Origin: Euphorbia lathyris | Lineage: Eukaryota > Streptophyta > Magnoliopsida > Malpighiales > Euphorbiaceae | DNA: 64,000 nt | Assembly: GCF_963576675.1 (NCBI RefSeq) | Contig: NC_088915.1 | Coordinates: 6,639,001-6,703,000, forward strand | Direction of reading: 5' to 3' | Shown here: positions 1 through 11,699 of the stretch, piece after piece | How positions within the stretch are numbered: position 1 is the first letter of the stretch | Layout of the letters: every line of letters begins with the position of its first letter | The notes under the pieces: model-generated | The model's input: the letters and a program-made list of their open reading frames with translations, nothing else | Database searches by the model: none | What the model was told of the DNA's origin: nothing | Program-made: the position numbers and the translations under genes

Positions 1-195
1 TTGCTCCTTTTTGAATAGTATAGAAATATCTATGTTGCCCGGAAACTCTTCTTAATTAGCATTTCTGCGTTTCGTATCCGTATCCTTTTCAGTTTCTTTT
101 CCGCTTCCGTTACCATTCCCTAGCTATAATTTTTTAGAAATAACGGTTCCCGGTGTCCGTTGCCGTTTCAGTTTCCGTGCAACACAGGAAATATC
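1..195. mobile_element. hAT-like MITE with 8-bp target duplication
   Basis: A 157-bp element at 31-187 is flanked by the perfect 8-bp direct repeat GAAATATC (23-30 and 188-195). Its ends are inverted repeats: TATGTTGCCCGGAAACT on the left and the complement of GTTGCACGGAAACT on the right, one mismatch in the core. The interior is made of repeated GTTTCCGTTTCC-like blocks. An 8-bp duplication with short inverted ends fits the hAT superfamily (family knowledge). Degenerate relatives lie near 2555-2690, 30755-30860, 49140-49205, 50550-50650, 55030-55165 and 57660-57720. It lies upstream of the first visible exon of the 917-3471 gene, probably in an intron or its 5' region. Confidence 0.7.
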
Positions 196-391
196 ACAAA
201 AAGTAGTTATTAGACTATTATTTAATTAACTTAGAGGATATGGTTGAACTTTAGTCTTAAATTTGGAATTTTCATTATGAATTATGATTATAGAAGAGTT
301 AGTAGTTAATTTGAAATTTATTTCGTACACTTTATGGTTAAGATTATGGATAATCGGATATGATTTAGTATTCGACTATTTATTGCATTTT

Positions 392-857
392 AGAAATATT
401 AAGTTTTAGTCATTTCCGATTTTATATATTATTTTTCTTTGCTGCTTCTTGTGTCGCTCAGGCGCGCACTTGAGCCTTCAGCCTTATTGTGCCTCACGTC
501 TTTAATAACTATTGTTCTACTACGTATTTGCCTCGAAAACTAGTGTATGCAGCAAGAAGCTCTGCTTTTTCTCTAATTTATCAGACCGTAACCTGTTTAT
601 ATAGAAACACTAAGTTTATCGGGTTAGAAACACTAAGTTCTATTTTATATATTATTTTTCTTTACTGCGCCTTCTGTCGCTCAGGCGCACGCCTGAGCCT
701 TGCATCTAGGCTCAAGGACCCCTCGCGCGTTATTTTTCCTTGCATCTTTATTAATAACTATGGTTCTACGATATATTTGTATTGAAAGCTAATGTATGCA
801 GCCAGAAGCTCTGCTTTTCCTCTAATTTATCAGATTGTAACCTGTATATACTGATCT
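392..857. repeat. Tandem duplication, ~223-249 bp unit
   Basis: Two diverged head-to-tail copies. Both carry the T-rich stretch TTTATATATTATTTTTCTTT (421 and 644), a GC-rich block around TCGCTCAGGCGC, and the later block containing GTATGCAG, AAGCTCTGC and TCTAATTTATCAGA. The offset rises from 223 to 249 bp because copy 2 has an extra ~26 bp near 705-745. In copy 2 the block at 672-691 is a perfect 9-bp-arm palindrome (GCTCAGGCG-CA-CGCCTGAGC). Confidence 0.6.
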
Positions 858-916
858 AATTGTCATGGTCATAAATTATTCTGCTATGAAAATAATTTTC
901 ATGTTCAGATTTTCAG

Positions 917-3471
917 GCTTACGCAAAACCTTCACGCCTTTTAGGAGCCACAGAACCAAAAGTTTGCCTAGAAACCGTCCAAGAAAAGAATTTTACGTCT
1001 TTACATGAGAACGAGTCTCAGTCTTTATTCAAGGTTAAGCTACAGACCAGTAATGCCTATGGCTCAAGTCTGAGTGATGAGAATGCTGGAATACTCTTAT
1101 GCTTAATAGACACGAATGGAGACTCCATTTTGCAGAGAATACCGGTGCTTTTGAAGTCCGATTCTTCTTCAGAAAGCGTTGGCCTGGTGGTCGAGTCACG
1201 CAAACTTAATTTCCAAAGAGGTTCAGTTGATGAATTAATCTTCAGGGGACCAAAATTAGAGAGAATTGAAGCTTTGTGGATAAGCATTGAATCAGGTTGG
1301 CCTCTTCTTTAGCTGTTTCTGATTGCCTGTACGCATAGCATAACGGATAGGAAAAACGCATGTTTGAGTACCGATCAATTCAACTTAGACCGATTACGCC
1401 CTTGGTGTTTTAAATATACATTAATCCCTATTAGACTCAGTTATATGTATGATTCAAACTCCGTTTAGTGTGTGTGGAACTGCCAACATGTCATGTTTTA
1501 ACACGTTATCTAACACAGATCGCCGCGTCAGATAAGTGGCATGTAATTTGTGTCAGGTGAATTGTTAAAACAGTGTCATGTTGCTAGTGCCTCGACTCGC
1601 GTGATAAACCGAGTTTGAAAACACGCATAACTTAGAGGGTTAATGTGTTAAAAATAATTGATTAAGGGCTTCATGTATTCATATAAAAGATCAAGAGCTT
1701 AATCAGTAAAAAATGAATTGATTATGGGTTTAAATATGCGTTTTCCTAACAGATTTCTATTCTCTGAACCAGTTTTGTGAAGGATATTGCATTAGGAGCC
1801 TAATGTATCTCACATATAATTAGGGTTGTAATCGAGCCGTGCCGAGTTTTGGCCTGCTTATGCCTGGCTTATAAAAAAATTGACGAGATCAAGCTCAACA
1901 TCATTTTCGTGAGCTGCTCACGAGCAGCTCGATAATTGTATTCCTTAATTATATTGATTTGAATTTTTTTAACATAGTTTTGAAACCTAGAAAACTACGT
2001 TGTTTTACATTTCTCCCTTTATTGAAAATATTGTTATTAAAAAAATAATCAAACCAAGCTTGCTCACGAGCGTGTTCATGAACCTAGTCGAGTTTCGGCT
2101 TGTTTATAAATTTAGCCGAACACGATCGAAGTTTTATCGAGCCGCTCATGAGCGACTTGGCTCATTTACATTCCTACATATAATATAGGTAAATTAAGCT
2201 AAATGCTCTAGTTTTGATTTACATAACACAACAACATCGGAAGCCTTAATCCTAATTAATTGACTTATTTTCATAAATTATATTATACTGATTTAGCGGA
2301 CGAATCGGTTTTGTTTGCAATCTTTTGATTCGGTGGAATGCCAGAAAGCTAGAGTTCTATAAACTTGTTGATTCTATGAATACCAGAAGAAAAAAGAGAA
2401 AATTCTCTGCTAGCGCAACGAAAGACATTATTAACCTTACTAATGTCAAAATGATAAATAAACTAAACTTTTAAAATGAAAGAACACAGCTGACACAATA
2501 TAGATCTTGGTCTGATGATATAGAAGTGTCTTAGTCTTAAAGATCACTCATTTACTATGTTTCACGGAAACTCTTTGTCACTAGCGTTTCCGTATTTCGT
2601 GTCCGTTTCCGTTTCCATTAACGTTTCCTTCTATATTTTTATAGAAACGATGTGTCTCAGCGTCCGTTTCTGTTTCTGTTTCGCTCATTTATTACTTATT
2701 AGTTTTTCTTAATCTGAACATTGTGATGATGGATTTTTCCGTTCTTCCCCGTCTTAAATTTCTAAGTCAGGTCAATGGAGATTCGGCGGTGCGAGCCTAA
2801 CTGTCATTAGTACTAATCAACATTCTGCGGAAGAAACCGATTCTGGAAATTTTCAAATTACGGCATTACAATACGAATTCGAAGTTGATGATCTTTTGCT
2901 CGGAGAGCGATGCGACATAGCTATGGTTGAACTCCGACCTACCCTTGTTTCCGAATTATCCGGAGCTGACCCTTCCATATTACTGAGTAAAGCCCCTTCC
3001 GAATCCACAACAAAATCAACATTTGAAGACAGTATGAAAGAGTATTTAGATTTGAAGCTATCTTTGTTATCCTATGATGCTGCTCTAATATTTGTCGGTA
3101 CAACAGCGACGAATTTCTCGTTGGGGGAAAACGTAAGTGCTGCATTCTTTATCGGTGGAATCGTTGGCTTCTTATATTTGTTGTTACTGCAAAAGTCTGT
3201 TGATGGGTTGGAGGTTTCATCACCAATTTCCGGGGAAACACGGAAGGATTCGCCACCGATTTTCGGGGAAACGGGGAGGATTATTACGGGCTTGGCTTTG
3301 GCAATAGGATTGACCTCTTTAGGGTTGAAATATGTTTATGGAGATTTTCAAGTTGCATTCACCTCAAAGGAGCTTTTGTTTGGAATGATGGGATTTCTTG
3401 GATGTAAAGTTGCTGTGGTTCTTGCTGCATTCAAGCCAATATCTATTGGTCTTGAGGAGACTGAAAGTTGA
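917..3471 (+). CDS. Unrecognised plant protein, C-terminal two exons (5' part outside window)
   Basis: Two exons join cleanly. Exon A is 917-1295 (acceptor TTTCAG|GCT, donor TCAG|GT). Exon B is 2771-3471 (acceptor AAGTCAG|GTC), ending at TGA. The junction completes a Gly codon, giving an open frame of 359 codons with no in-frame start, so the N-terminus lies upstream of position 1. Exon A and the start of exon B read as a beta-rich soluble domain (motifs GILLCLIDTNGDSIL, ESGQWRFGGASLTVI). Exon B then has about four hydrophobic stretches (ALIFVGTTATNF, AAFFIGGIVGFLYLLLL, IITGLALAIGLTSLGLKYVYG, LLFGMMGFLGCKVAVVLAAF), suggesting an N-terminal soluble domain followed by a polytopic membrane region. 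I associate this layout with uncharacterised plastid membrane proteins of land plants, but I cannot name the family with confidence. No frameshift or internal stop is present, so the gene looks functional. Other reading: it could end or splice differently, since no transcript is available. Confidence 0.7.
1296..2770 (+). other. Intron of the 917-3471 gene, carrying two MITEs
   Basis: 1475-bp phase-1 intron (GT at 1296-1297, AG at 2769-2770). It contains the 8-bp-TSD MITE at 1821-2176 and a degenerate GTTTCC-type repeat at about 2555-2690. The remaining sequence (1300-1810, 2190-2550) is AT-rich and shows no coding signal. Confidence 0.6.
1813..2184. mobile_element. hAT-like MITE (GAGC-rich family), 8-bp TSD
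   Basis: Element 1821-2176 is flanked by the perfect 8-bp repeat CATATAAT (1813-1820 and 2177-2184). Its ends are inverted: TAGGGTTGTAATCGAGCC on the left, and on the right a stretch whose complement is TAGGAATGTAAATGAGCC. The subterminal regions are rich in GAGC/GCTC blocks (GAGCTGCTCACGAGCAGCTC around 1910-1930). Related copies occur at 15671-16368 and about 33928-34578. Confidence 0.7.
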
Positions 3472-3584
3472 AGGTAGACATTATAATTTTCTTTTGATTA
3501 TATCCATGGTTCTCGATCTCGAACTATCGGAAATGGAACGGAATTGTCGTAACACTTTAATTCTTAAAAACGAACTTCTTGTCG

Positions 3585-3841
3585 TTTAAGTTTGGAATAA
3601 GGTATCAAAATGACCGAATTTTTTTTGGGGAAGTGCTAATTTAACCCCAATGTATGAAATAGCACCATTTTAGTCTGGATAAAGGAACTTGACGCCTCAA
3701 CGTAAGTTCGGTTACCTAAGGCTAAATTGGTAGCATTTCATAAAAGTTAAGGTTAAAATAGTGCTATTTTGTACGTTGGGGCTAAATTGGCCATTTTTAA
3801 ACAACTTTAAGGTCATTTTGATACCTTGTCCCTTTAAGTTT
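3585..3841. mobile_element. Mutator-like MITE, 9-bp TSD
   Basis: A foldback element at 3594-3832 sits between perfect copies of TTTAAGTTT (3585-3593, 3833-3841). Its inverted ends contain AAGGTATCAAAATGACC (3599-3615) and its exact complement (3811-3827). A 9-bp duplication fits Mutator-type transposition. It begins 114 bp after the stop codon of the 917-3471 gene, so it may lie in that gene's 3' UTR or just beyond it. Confidence 0.7.
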
Positions 3842-3991
3842 TGTTTCTTTTGTTGTTTTTTTGGCCGTAAATTAGTCAATTCATTTGTCGGGGTCTCAAG
3901 TCACTACACTTTTGACACGAGGATTAGGGATACAAAGGAAAAAAAAAGACTAGTTTTTGTCTTCTTTTCCTTGCACGTGGTTAAAAATTGA

Positions 3992-4150
3992 TGTAGTGAC
4001 GATTTTGTAACTTCTGTAAGTTGTGGGGTTTCGGATATTTCGGTCAAATTTGGAAATTTACCATTAATTGCAATTAATTGTAAATTTCCGAATTTGACCA
4101 AAACATCCGAAACTCCACAATTTGTAGAAATTATAAAATCGCCACTGCAT
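3992..4150. repeat. ~160-bp foldback (hairpin) repeat
   Basis: The left arm (TGTAGTGACGATTTTGTAAC, then GTTTCGGATATTTCGGTCAA) is complementary to the right arm (TTGACCAAAACATCCGAAAC, then ATAAAATCGCCACTGCATA), with the centre near 4070. It reads as a MITE without an obvious target duplication. Confidence 0.5.
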
Positions 4151-5620
4151 AAAAAATGGTTGACATGGAATCTCCGGTAAATGGGTTTGCTAATTTCCGG
4201 TCAAAAAGATAATAGAAGAAACAAAAGTCAAACGGGGAGGGGTTTTTCGTTACAAAAGAAAGAGTTATGACAATTTTATTTCATTTCTGATAGTTTGAGG
4301 ATCATAAGTGTAATTAATTACGTAGACAAAGGCAAGTACTTAGTTTGGTTAGAAATATGGAACTCAAACAAATATATGTATAGGTTGCTTGTGCATATCA
4401 AAGGCAAATTGTATAAAAATGATATATAAAATTGTATATATTTACTTTTAAGGAAGTACAAACAAAAAAGCTATGTGGTTTCGTGCATTTGCAGACAGAG
4501 TAATGTGGTATATTTTGCAGTAAAAGAAACCGTGTTTTATATTTTTAGTAATTTAAGAATTCAATTAACAATTTTTTTTTTTTTTTTTGCTAACGTGACA
4601 TATTGATTTTGCTGATATGACATGTTAAATACATAGTAGTTAGCCTGATCGAGTTTGGACCTAGACAGACTTGCATATCTTCTAGCTCGGCCTAGTTCCA
4701 TTCAAGCCTGAAATGCTATGAGTGTGATTATGCGAGTTTAAATGTGTTTCGGTTAGGGGTTTTTGAATTAGGTTTAATTAAGTTCATTCAGTCCCATGAA
4801 TAGGTCTGTAACCAACTTTATTGCAAAGCGTAATACATTTTGAGCCTCTAAACTTTTACTTTTCTTTTTGTAACACCTAACTCATCCATCTCGAACGATT
4901 GGTCGAACTTTTGGAGGAGGATCGATCTTCCCCTATTGTATTGAATCAATAAAAAAAAGAGGTCAATGATGTCTCCCCGTATTGTTTGATCCAATATTGA
5001 CCGAAGACGAGCCCCGATTTCCATAGATCCTTGGTTTGAGTCTCTAATTATTGATTTTTAGATATTAGGAAAAATAATAGGAAAATAAAGGCCCTTAGCT
5101 AACAATTTCGTTATGATTATGATCCACGTTCCATTTAAGGCGCGTGCTAGAGCGGAGATTAAAATTATCCTAACGAGACCAATTGTTTTTGTTAATGCAA
5201 AGACTCGTTCTTGTCAAAGAAATAAAGTTTTAACTCTATAAAATTTTAATTTTTTTTTGGTCATAAATTCAATTTTTAACTTGTGGACAAAAATAAACTT
5301 TACAGATAAAATATATTTTTATACAAAAATTACTTAGCTTCTTATTCTAAAGCAAGTACTATTTATGACAGCACTTATGTTGACGACATATTCAAAGGTT
5401 GCTGTCTTATAATCTCCAAAATTAGAAAATGACATTAGCATAATCCATTGATTAGACATTGTAATTAGCTATTAGTACAATGGTGAGCCCCGAGCGGAGC
5501 GGAAATTGCAGTTGAGTCCCGGAAATTGCAGACGAGCATGATTTGAAATAGGTCCGGGTTTTCAACCCGAATCTATTTCTTTTTTTCCAATTCAGATCAA
5601 AACGATGTTAGGACAAAAAA
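4151..5620. other. AT-rich intergenic stretch, no gene seen
   Basis: No reading frame of recognisable coding character. It contains homopolymer runs (T-tract near 4570-4588) and short diverged repeats only. I can support no specific element here. Confidence 0.4.
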
Positions 5621-5629
5621 AAAAGTAGC

Positions 5630-6900
5630 ATAACTCCGAATGATTTGGGTTGTATCTGTCTCTAAATCTGGGGTGTTGCGTCCCAATTGTCTAAGTGGGT
5701 ATCCGCTTAGAATCATCTCTTCCAGGGTTAATTCTGACGTCTAGGGTTCAACAACTTCTCGGGTTGATGACGAAAGTGTCATATAAAATGTTTTGAATGC
5801 CTATAGGAGGTATATCGCTTTTATAACGATCTAAGAAAAGACTTCCTAAAAAATTCGTCATCTGCAGTCTTGTAATTTTTTTTATTAATTGATTACTTAA
5901 TTTTCACTTGGATATGGTATGGGTTATATCTCTGTCTCTAAAATTTGGGGGTGTGATCTAATTGTTTAGGAAGATGACCGCTTAGAATCACCTCTCTTAG
6001 GATTAATTTTGGCAGCTGGAAATGCAATGTCTCTTGTGCAGCGGGCGAACTACTTTATGAAAACAAGTGTCATATAAATCATAGAATAAAATGTCTTGAA
6101 TGATTATAAAAGGTACATCATATTCGTGGTGATCTAAGACAAAACTTCCTTAGAAATTCATCATCCATAATTTTATAATCTTTTAATTAATTAATTGATT
6201 ATTTAATTTTCACTTGGATAAAAAGCCGACAGTCGTTTAGAGTCACCTCTCCCAGGGTTAATTCTGGCGGTTGGAAATAGTCTCTCATGCATCCTCTCTC
6301 TCCGCCTTTAGTTAAGGACATACTAATTTAGAAAAACAAGTGTCACATAAATCATAGATGAAAATGTCTTGAATGATTGTAGAAGACACATCATATTCGT
6401 ATTCGTGATTCTAAGAACAAACTTCCATAGAAATTCATCATCCATAATCTTATAATCTTTTAATTAATTGATTACTTAATTTTCACTTGGATATAGCTTG
6501 GGGTCTTATGCCTCAATTATCTAGGCGGACGCCCGTTTAGGATCACCTCTCCTATGGTTAGTTCTGGTGATTGGTAATGTAATGACCTCTCTTACACCTG
6601 CTTCCTCCATCTCTGGTTAAAGACGAACTAATTTAGAAAAAAATAAGTGTCACATAAATTATAGAATAAAATGTTTTGAATAATTAATTCCTTAGAAATT
6701 CGTCATTTATAATCTTTTAATTAATTAATTGATTACTTAATTTTCACTTAGATATGGCTCGTATTGTATCTTTATCTCCAAATGCGGGGTGTTGTGCTTC
6801 AATTGTCTAGGCAGACAACCGTTTAGAATCACCTCATCCAAAATTAACTTTGGTTATTAAACGTGCAATAGACTTTCGTGTTCATGATGTTAAAGACTGA
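5630..6900. repeat. Tandem array of ~260-310-bp units (about 4-5 copies)
   Basis: The same ordered blocks recur: TTTTCACTTGGATATGG, then a CTAAATTTGGGGTGT-like block, then AATTGTCTAGG, GTTTAGAATCACCTCTC, a GGTTAATTTTGGC block, AACAAGTGTCATATAAATCA, AATGTCTTGAATGATT and CATCCATAATCTTATAATC. Unit boundaries marked by CACTTGGATA fall near 5905, 6210, 6484 and 6745, with an incomplete first unit starting near 5638. A detached fragment of the unit reappears at about 7535-7615. The unit is unrelated to the other repeats in the window. Confidence 0.65.
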
Positions 6901-7530
6901 TGTGACATATGGTCCCAAGGCCCATCCAATGCTCACATAAGACACGTTTCAAGAGCTATCTTGCCTAAAAACCTTATCTGGCCTCCGCATACAGAAGGTC
7001 TGACTCAAGATCTCAAAACGGGACAAGCCTAGTCGTTCTGATTCCTGCAGCTAACTCCAAGGTCTATAAAAGGGAGCAAGTGACACCCTTCTGAGGGGTA
7101 TTCCCTCTCTATATCATTTTTACTATCCCATTACTCTTTCCATCTGTAACTTGACCGTCGTAGGGTTTCCAGAGACAATTCCCGACACAAATCAATTGAA
7201 TTCAGTGGATTTGCTACTGTTCAGTCTCAATACCTTATAAAGACTTACCCTAGAAGGTACCTCAAAGGGAGATGATTTCCTCACACATATAACGATGCAT
7301 ATAACTCTCCAATTAAGCAATGTGAGATGTTTAACACGCCCACCTTACACCCGATTCATTTGGTGCATGACGCTAATATCAGCGGGAACCCCAATATTGA
7401 ATACGATGACTCTGATACCATGTAAATAAAAGCTTAACTCACCCTAAAAGGTACCTCAAAGGGAGAGGATTATCTCACACATCTAAGGAAGCATATAACC
7501 TTCCAATTAAGCAATGTGGGATGGTTAACC
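6900..7530. mobile_element. Probable LTR-retrotransposon LTR fragment plus short tandem duplication
   Basis: From about 6960 the sequence resembles a plant LTR. There is a TATAAAAG box near 7065-7072, followed about 30 bp later by a pyrimidine-rich leader (CCCTCTCTATATC, ACTCTTTCCATCTGTAAC), then TTGACCGTCGTAGGG. No primer-binding site, internal region or partner LTR is visible, so this would be a solo or truncated LTR. From 7240, a block (CCCTAGAAGGTACCTCAAAG, then GATTTCCTCACACAT, then CCAATTAAGCAATGTG) is repeated about 190 bp later. Confidence 0.35.
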
Positions 7531-7619
7531 ATTTATAAGAGGCACATCACGTTCGTGATGATAAACACTAACTCGGAAATTCATCATCCATAATCTTATA
7601 ATCTTCTGATATCGTTATA

Positions 7620-8730
7620 TTTGAGTGGTCTTCTAGATCCTTCCGGCCTGGCCTGAGACAAGAGCAACAACAGGCCACATAGGGGTTGACGGCCGGTGAA
7701 CTCGCTCTTATGCTTAAGTTAGACAAGGTTGAAAGAAGGTTGAAGATAATCAAATATTGACCAAATAATTATGTTCACGTATCTCATGCATCTCACATAC
7801 TTTTTCTATTTATAATGACTATCCAAAGGTAATCCTCGCCATTCTAGAAAGGTGCCTTAATGAGTCACATGACACATGTATGCTTTTGGTTGGCTCTGCC
7901 CTATTCAGACTGTGACGCCGTCAGGTGGTGCACCCTCTCATATTGTAAGCTTGCTGCCATGTGTCATGGTTTCATTGAGCCTACGACTTTCGGATCTCTT
8001 AAGTGTCAAAAGGGACGTCTTGTCTTTTGTCTCTTATTCTTTGCGCAGCCGTTTCTCTTAATCCAACGCTTGCTCCTTCCTAATCGTACGCATGCATGGA
8101 CCACGTGGCCGAACGGTTCTATTCGACCTTCAAGGAATATTCCCTTGTCAAATTGAACGGTCTCTATGCATCGTCCAAATTTAAAATTTGTGGCATTTAT
8201 CCACGTGTAAAGAATATTTTCATAGAATATTTCTTAAGTATCATCTTCTATTTAATTAATTAATTAATTTTGAATTGGATATGATAGAAGGAGTAAAATG
8301 AGGCATCAAATGTGATCAAGATTCCCTACATTTTGTTGCATAACAAGACATAATTTATAATCAACAATCCTTTGTTTTGCTAAGTAGGAACAAGACAAGT
8401 TGGGCATATTTTTTTTTGTGACTCCCAATATCATATTTCAGAATATGTCTTTAACCAAAAAAACACAATTTAAACTCAATAATTTAATTTATATTATAAA
8501 AAAATATTTTTATATTAATTAATATGTCAACATAATTTTAGAAACTAAGCATATAGTTTTTATTTTATTTTTGCGGCCGTTTCTATAACAATGGTATGAT
8601 ACAAGAGTATGCTTTTGATTTTATCTTATTATAATAACATTCAACTATATTTTATTAATTGTTTTCTTTTTCATAGTTTCATCCTCCAAAAGATTCACTT
8701 GTTGCAATTATAAAAAGCATTAAAAACAAT
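7620..8730. other. Intergenic stretch, higher-GC block 7620-8160, no gene
   Basis: 7620-8160 has higher GC than its surroundings and resembles old retrotransposon LTR or spacer sequence, but I could not identify it. Two overlapping short frames (7860-8156, 7876-8061) carry no recognisable domain. 8160-8730 is AT-rich with a TTAATTAATTAATT run at about 8250-8268. Confidence 0.4.
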
Positions 8731-8920
8731 AGAAAAGTATATGATATATCAATTAAGTTGGCTTCAATAGTTAAGGGTCTGAAGTTGTTTAAGTTAGATT
8801 CCGAGTTTGAGTCTTAACGTACGTAGAAAACTTTAATTGGGAGATAAGATCCATCTAAAGATGTTTGATGAGTCTCGAACCGAGAAATCGAACAAACTAT
8901 AAAAAGAAAAGTATATAATA
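8731..8920 (+). mobile_element. tRNA-derived SINE with 16-bp target duplication
   Basis: Insertion 8747-8904 (~158 bp) is bounded by AGAAAAGTATATGATA (8731-8746) and AGAAAAGTATATAATA (8905-8920), 15 of 16 identical. The 5' part has a plausible box A (GTTGGCTTCAATAGTTAAGG) and box B (GAGTTTGAGTC) at pol III spacing. A short A-rich stretch ends the element. Long, variable-length duplications and an internal pol III promoter are hallmarks of SINE retroposition. The copy is diverged, so it is old. Confidence 0.6.
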
Positions 8921-9004
8921 CTTTTCTGAGCTATGCGTTTTATATTACTTTGGGATAAGCTATCAAAACCATCTTAAAGCTTTTGAAGAAAAGCTAATTT
9001 AGTC

Positions 9005-9245
9005 TTAGGGGGTGTTTGGTTGCTCCTATTCATGCTCATGTTTGTTTTTTCACTTCAAAAGTGAGTGTTTTAGGTGTTTGGTTAACGATCTCTTGTTTGT
9101 CTTTTACATTTGAAAAGTAGACTTTTACAAAAGTAGAGAATTTTTGCTTTTTGAAAAAAACAGCAGCTTTTTCCAACAACAAACCGCAACAGCAAACAAC
9201 AAAAAGCAACAGCAAACAGTAGGTAAAACAAACGGATCCTCAATT
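9005..9245. mobile_element. hAT-type MITE fragment (GTGTTTGGTTG ends)
   Basis: Begins GGGTGTTTGGTTGCTCC and ends near AAAACAAACGGATCC, so the termini are imperfect inverted repeats. The inside has CAACAGCAAACAACAAAAAG blocks. Related sequence appears at 37815-37945, 47345-47462, 49350-49505 and 49516-49690. Confidence 0.5.
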
Positions 9246-10330
9246 GTATAATATACAATTTTATTTATAATGTTTGCCAAATGGAGCAATTAAATACTTT
9301 ATTAACAAAAAAATTGATACATCACATGAATGTGATATAAAACCTATAGTCTGAATCCGCAATCAAGGCTACATCCCTAGAGTGAGCTTGCGAGCAAACC
9401 TCCTCCACGTGAGATACACTATAGTTAATATTAGGGTGCTCTTGGGGTCAAAGCGACTCCTAGACGCTGTTGGTGGACCACATATCTCTTGTAATTTCTT
9501 CATATAACTGGTCAAGGGTCACAATGGCCTTCTGAAACATACATCTGTCGAAGAATTTCTTATATATCAGTCTATTGTGGGAAAATGCTTATGCTGGTAG
9601 ATTGTAACCACTGCGAGTTCCTCAAACCTCTATTGGACCGCAAACTCCTTACCACCATACTCCTAGATGGTGAAACGCATTTGAAGTTGACCCAGACATC
9701 TTATACATCTAAAAAAAATTGAATGCACGTCTTAGAAATGCATAAAAAGGAAATAAGAACAAAATTAATAGAGAAGGTATAAGGAAAAAAAAACAAAACC
9801 TTACTTCAAATAAAACTACACGAAGATTTTCTCTGAAAAGTGATTCAATTAGAACTTACAAGGGATGAAAGGGTTTCACATTAAATAGTTGGCCTAAACG
9901 CTTCATCATTGTATAACCGCCAGCAAGATCAAAAGGCAACAACTATTAACTCCCTTATATTCAAAAGGAAATCAAGCACGTCTAATGACGGTTATTAAAG
10001 TATTATCTCACATATAGTGGTTCGAAATACACCTATTGGAAGACATCTATTAAAGATTCTCTAAATTAAAGACTCAAACCCAAATGAGCCTAAGATTCTT
10101 GAGAGAGTCTATCCCTCTTTGGATCTAAAAAACTCTCTCTCCTTACACCGACCTACGACCACCGCCTTATATAGGGGAACAAGATAATTTCACCCATTGG
10201 GATTCTATAAGTACTTTTAGTATTTTCCCTAACAATCTTACTGATTTTGGCATCAGAGTGTACCGAAGGGGTCCACCCCAGCACAAATCAACATTTGACG
10301 AGAGAGTCAGCAATTGAGCTCTTCGGACAG
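9246..10330. other. Decayed retroelement-like stretch
   Basis: 9340-9700 read on the minus strand gives broken protein-like segments with internal stops, which I cannot assign. 10000-10330 resembles an LTR: TATATAGGGG near 10172, then a leader ending CTTACTGATTTTGGCATCAG. This suggests a very old LTR element, but no catalytic motif survives. Confidence 0.3.
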
Positions 10331-10339
10331 ACCCAACAA

Positions 10340-11390
10340 CCACTAAACTTCAAAATATAACATAAAGTCACTCAATTTTCCACTTTCTAATACTATGGGC
10401 ACTAAATTTCAATTAACGTTTCAAAATGACCATTGACAATCTCAAAATAGAAAAGTTTAAGAGTTGAATTTGTTTAGAACCAAATTTACCATAAAAACAC
10501 GTTTTTTATTTTCCAAAATCACCATTTTTAGAGCTTTCTCTCTCTAAACATTTAATTTCTCTCTTAACAAAACAATACCTAAATGATCTCAAACTGAAAA
10601 AGTTGAAGAATCAAAATTGCTTAGAATATTATCGTTCTTGAAATTTTCTATTTTGAAAATTTTCCAAAATCAACTTTACATTTTCTAATATTATAATCAC
10701 TAAACTTCAATTAACATTTCAAAATGACGTTGGCGATCTCAAAATGGAAAAGTTCAAGAATTAAAATTGTTTAGAACCACATTTATTGTAGAACCGCATT
10801 TTTTATTTTTAAAAAATCATTGTTTCAGGAGCTTTCTCTCTTAGCAAAACATAAATGACTTCAAACCGAAAAAGTTGAAGAATTAAAGTTACTTAGAAAA
10901 TCATCATTTCTTGAAATTTTCTATTTTGAAATTTTTCTAAAATCAACTTTACACTTTCTAATGTTATCCCCACTAAAATTCAATTCATACCTCAAAATGA
11001 CTGTTGACGATCTAAAAATAGAAAATTACAAAAAATGATGATATTTTAAGCAACTTTAAATATTCAAATCAAAGTGATTGTTGTTGTTTTCAAAATGGAA
11101 AATTATAAGAAACTGTGATATTCTAAGCAACTTTAATTCTTCAAAATTTTCGTTTGAGGTTATTTATGAGTTGTTTGGATATGAGAGAGAAAACGAATTT
11201 TTAGAGGGAGAAATCTCGTAAAGTAGTGGTTTTAGAAAATAAAAGACTTGATACTATAGTAAATGTGGTTCTAAACAATTTTAATTCGTGAACTTTTCCA
11301 TTTTGACATCGTCAAATATCATTTTGAAGCGTTAAATAAAGTTTAGTGGTCGTAATGAACAAAGTTGAGTAGTCATTGCTATAAGGGTAA
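10340..11390. mobile_element. Long foldback element, internally duplicated
   Basis: The left side (CCACTAAACTTC, CAATTAACGTTTCAAAATGA, TCTCAAAATAGAAAAGTT) occurs three times (about 10385, 10690, 10975) in direct orientation. It then appears inverted on the right (AACTTTTCCATTTTGA, TCATTTTGAAGCG, AAGTTTAGTGGTCG; 11100-11380). The same family forms the cleaner element at 27280-27822. The foldback architecture makes this a MITE-like element with internal expansion. Confidence 0.55.
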
Positions 11391-11699
11391 ATAATTTAAT
11401 AGTCCTTATTTTTTTACGTAACACACTATTTTAGTCTTCCTATTTTGAAAAACAAATTATAAGGTTTATATCATTTGTCACCGTTAACCCTTTGGTCATT
11501 TTGTCTGTTTTTTTAGGTTTTTAACCAAACATATCTAAGTTTTCAAGACAATCATAGTGCAATACAAAATGACCATATTAATATGTTATTTTCTGTCTGT
11601 CCGTTTATACTGAATATAACGGTTAAAAATCTAAAAGAAATAAACAAAATAATTAAAAGGTTAACCGTGAAAAATGATAAGGATTTTATAATATGTTTT

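Noticed and set aside
2896..3471. A separate 191-aa protein starting at 2896
   Set aside because: The first codon there is TTG, and the frame runs back without a stop to the splice acceptor at 2771, where it joins the exon at 917-1295.
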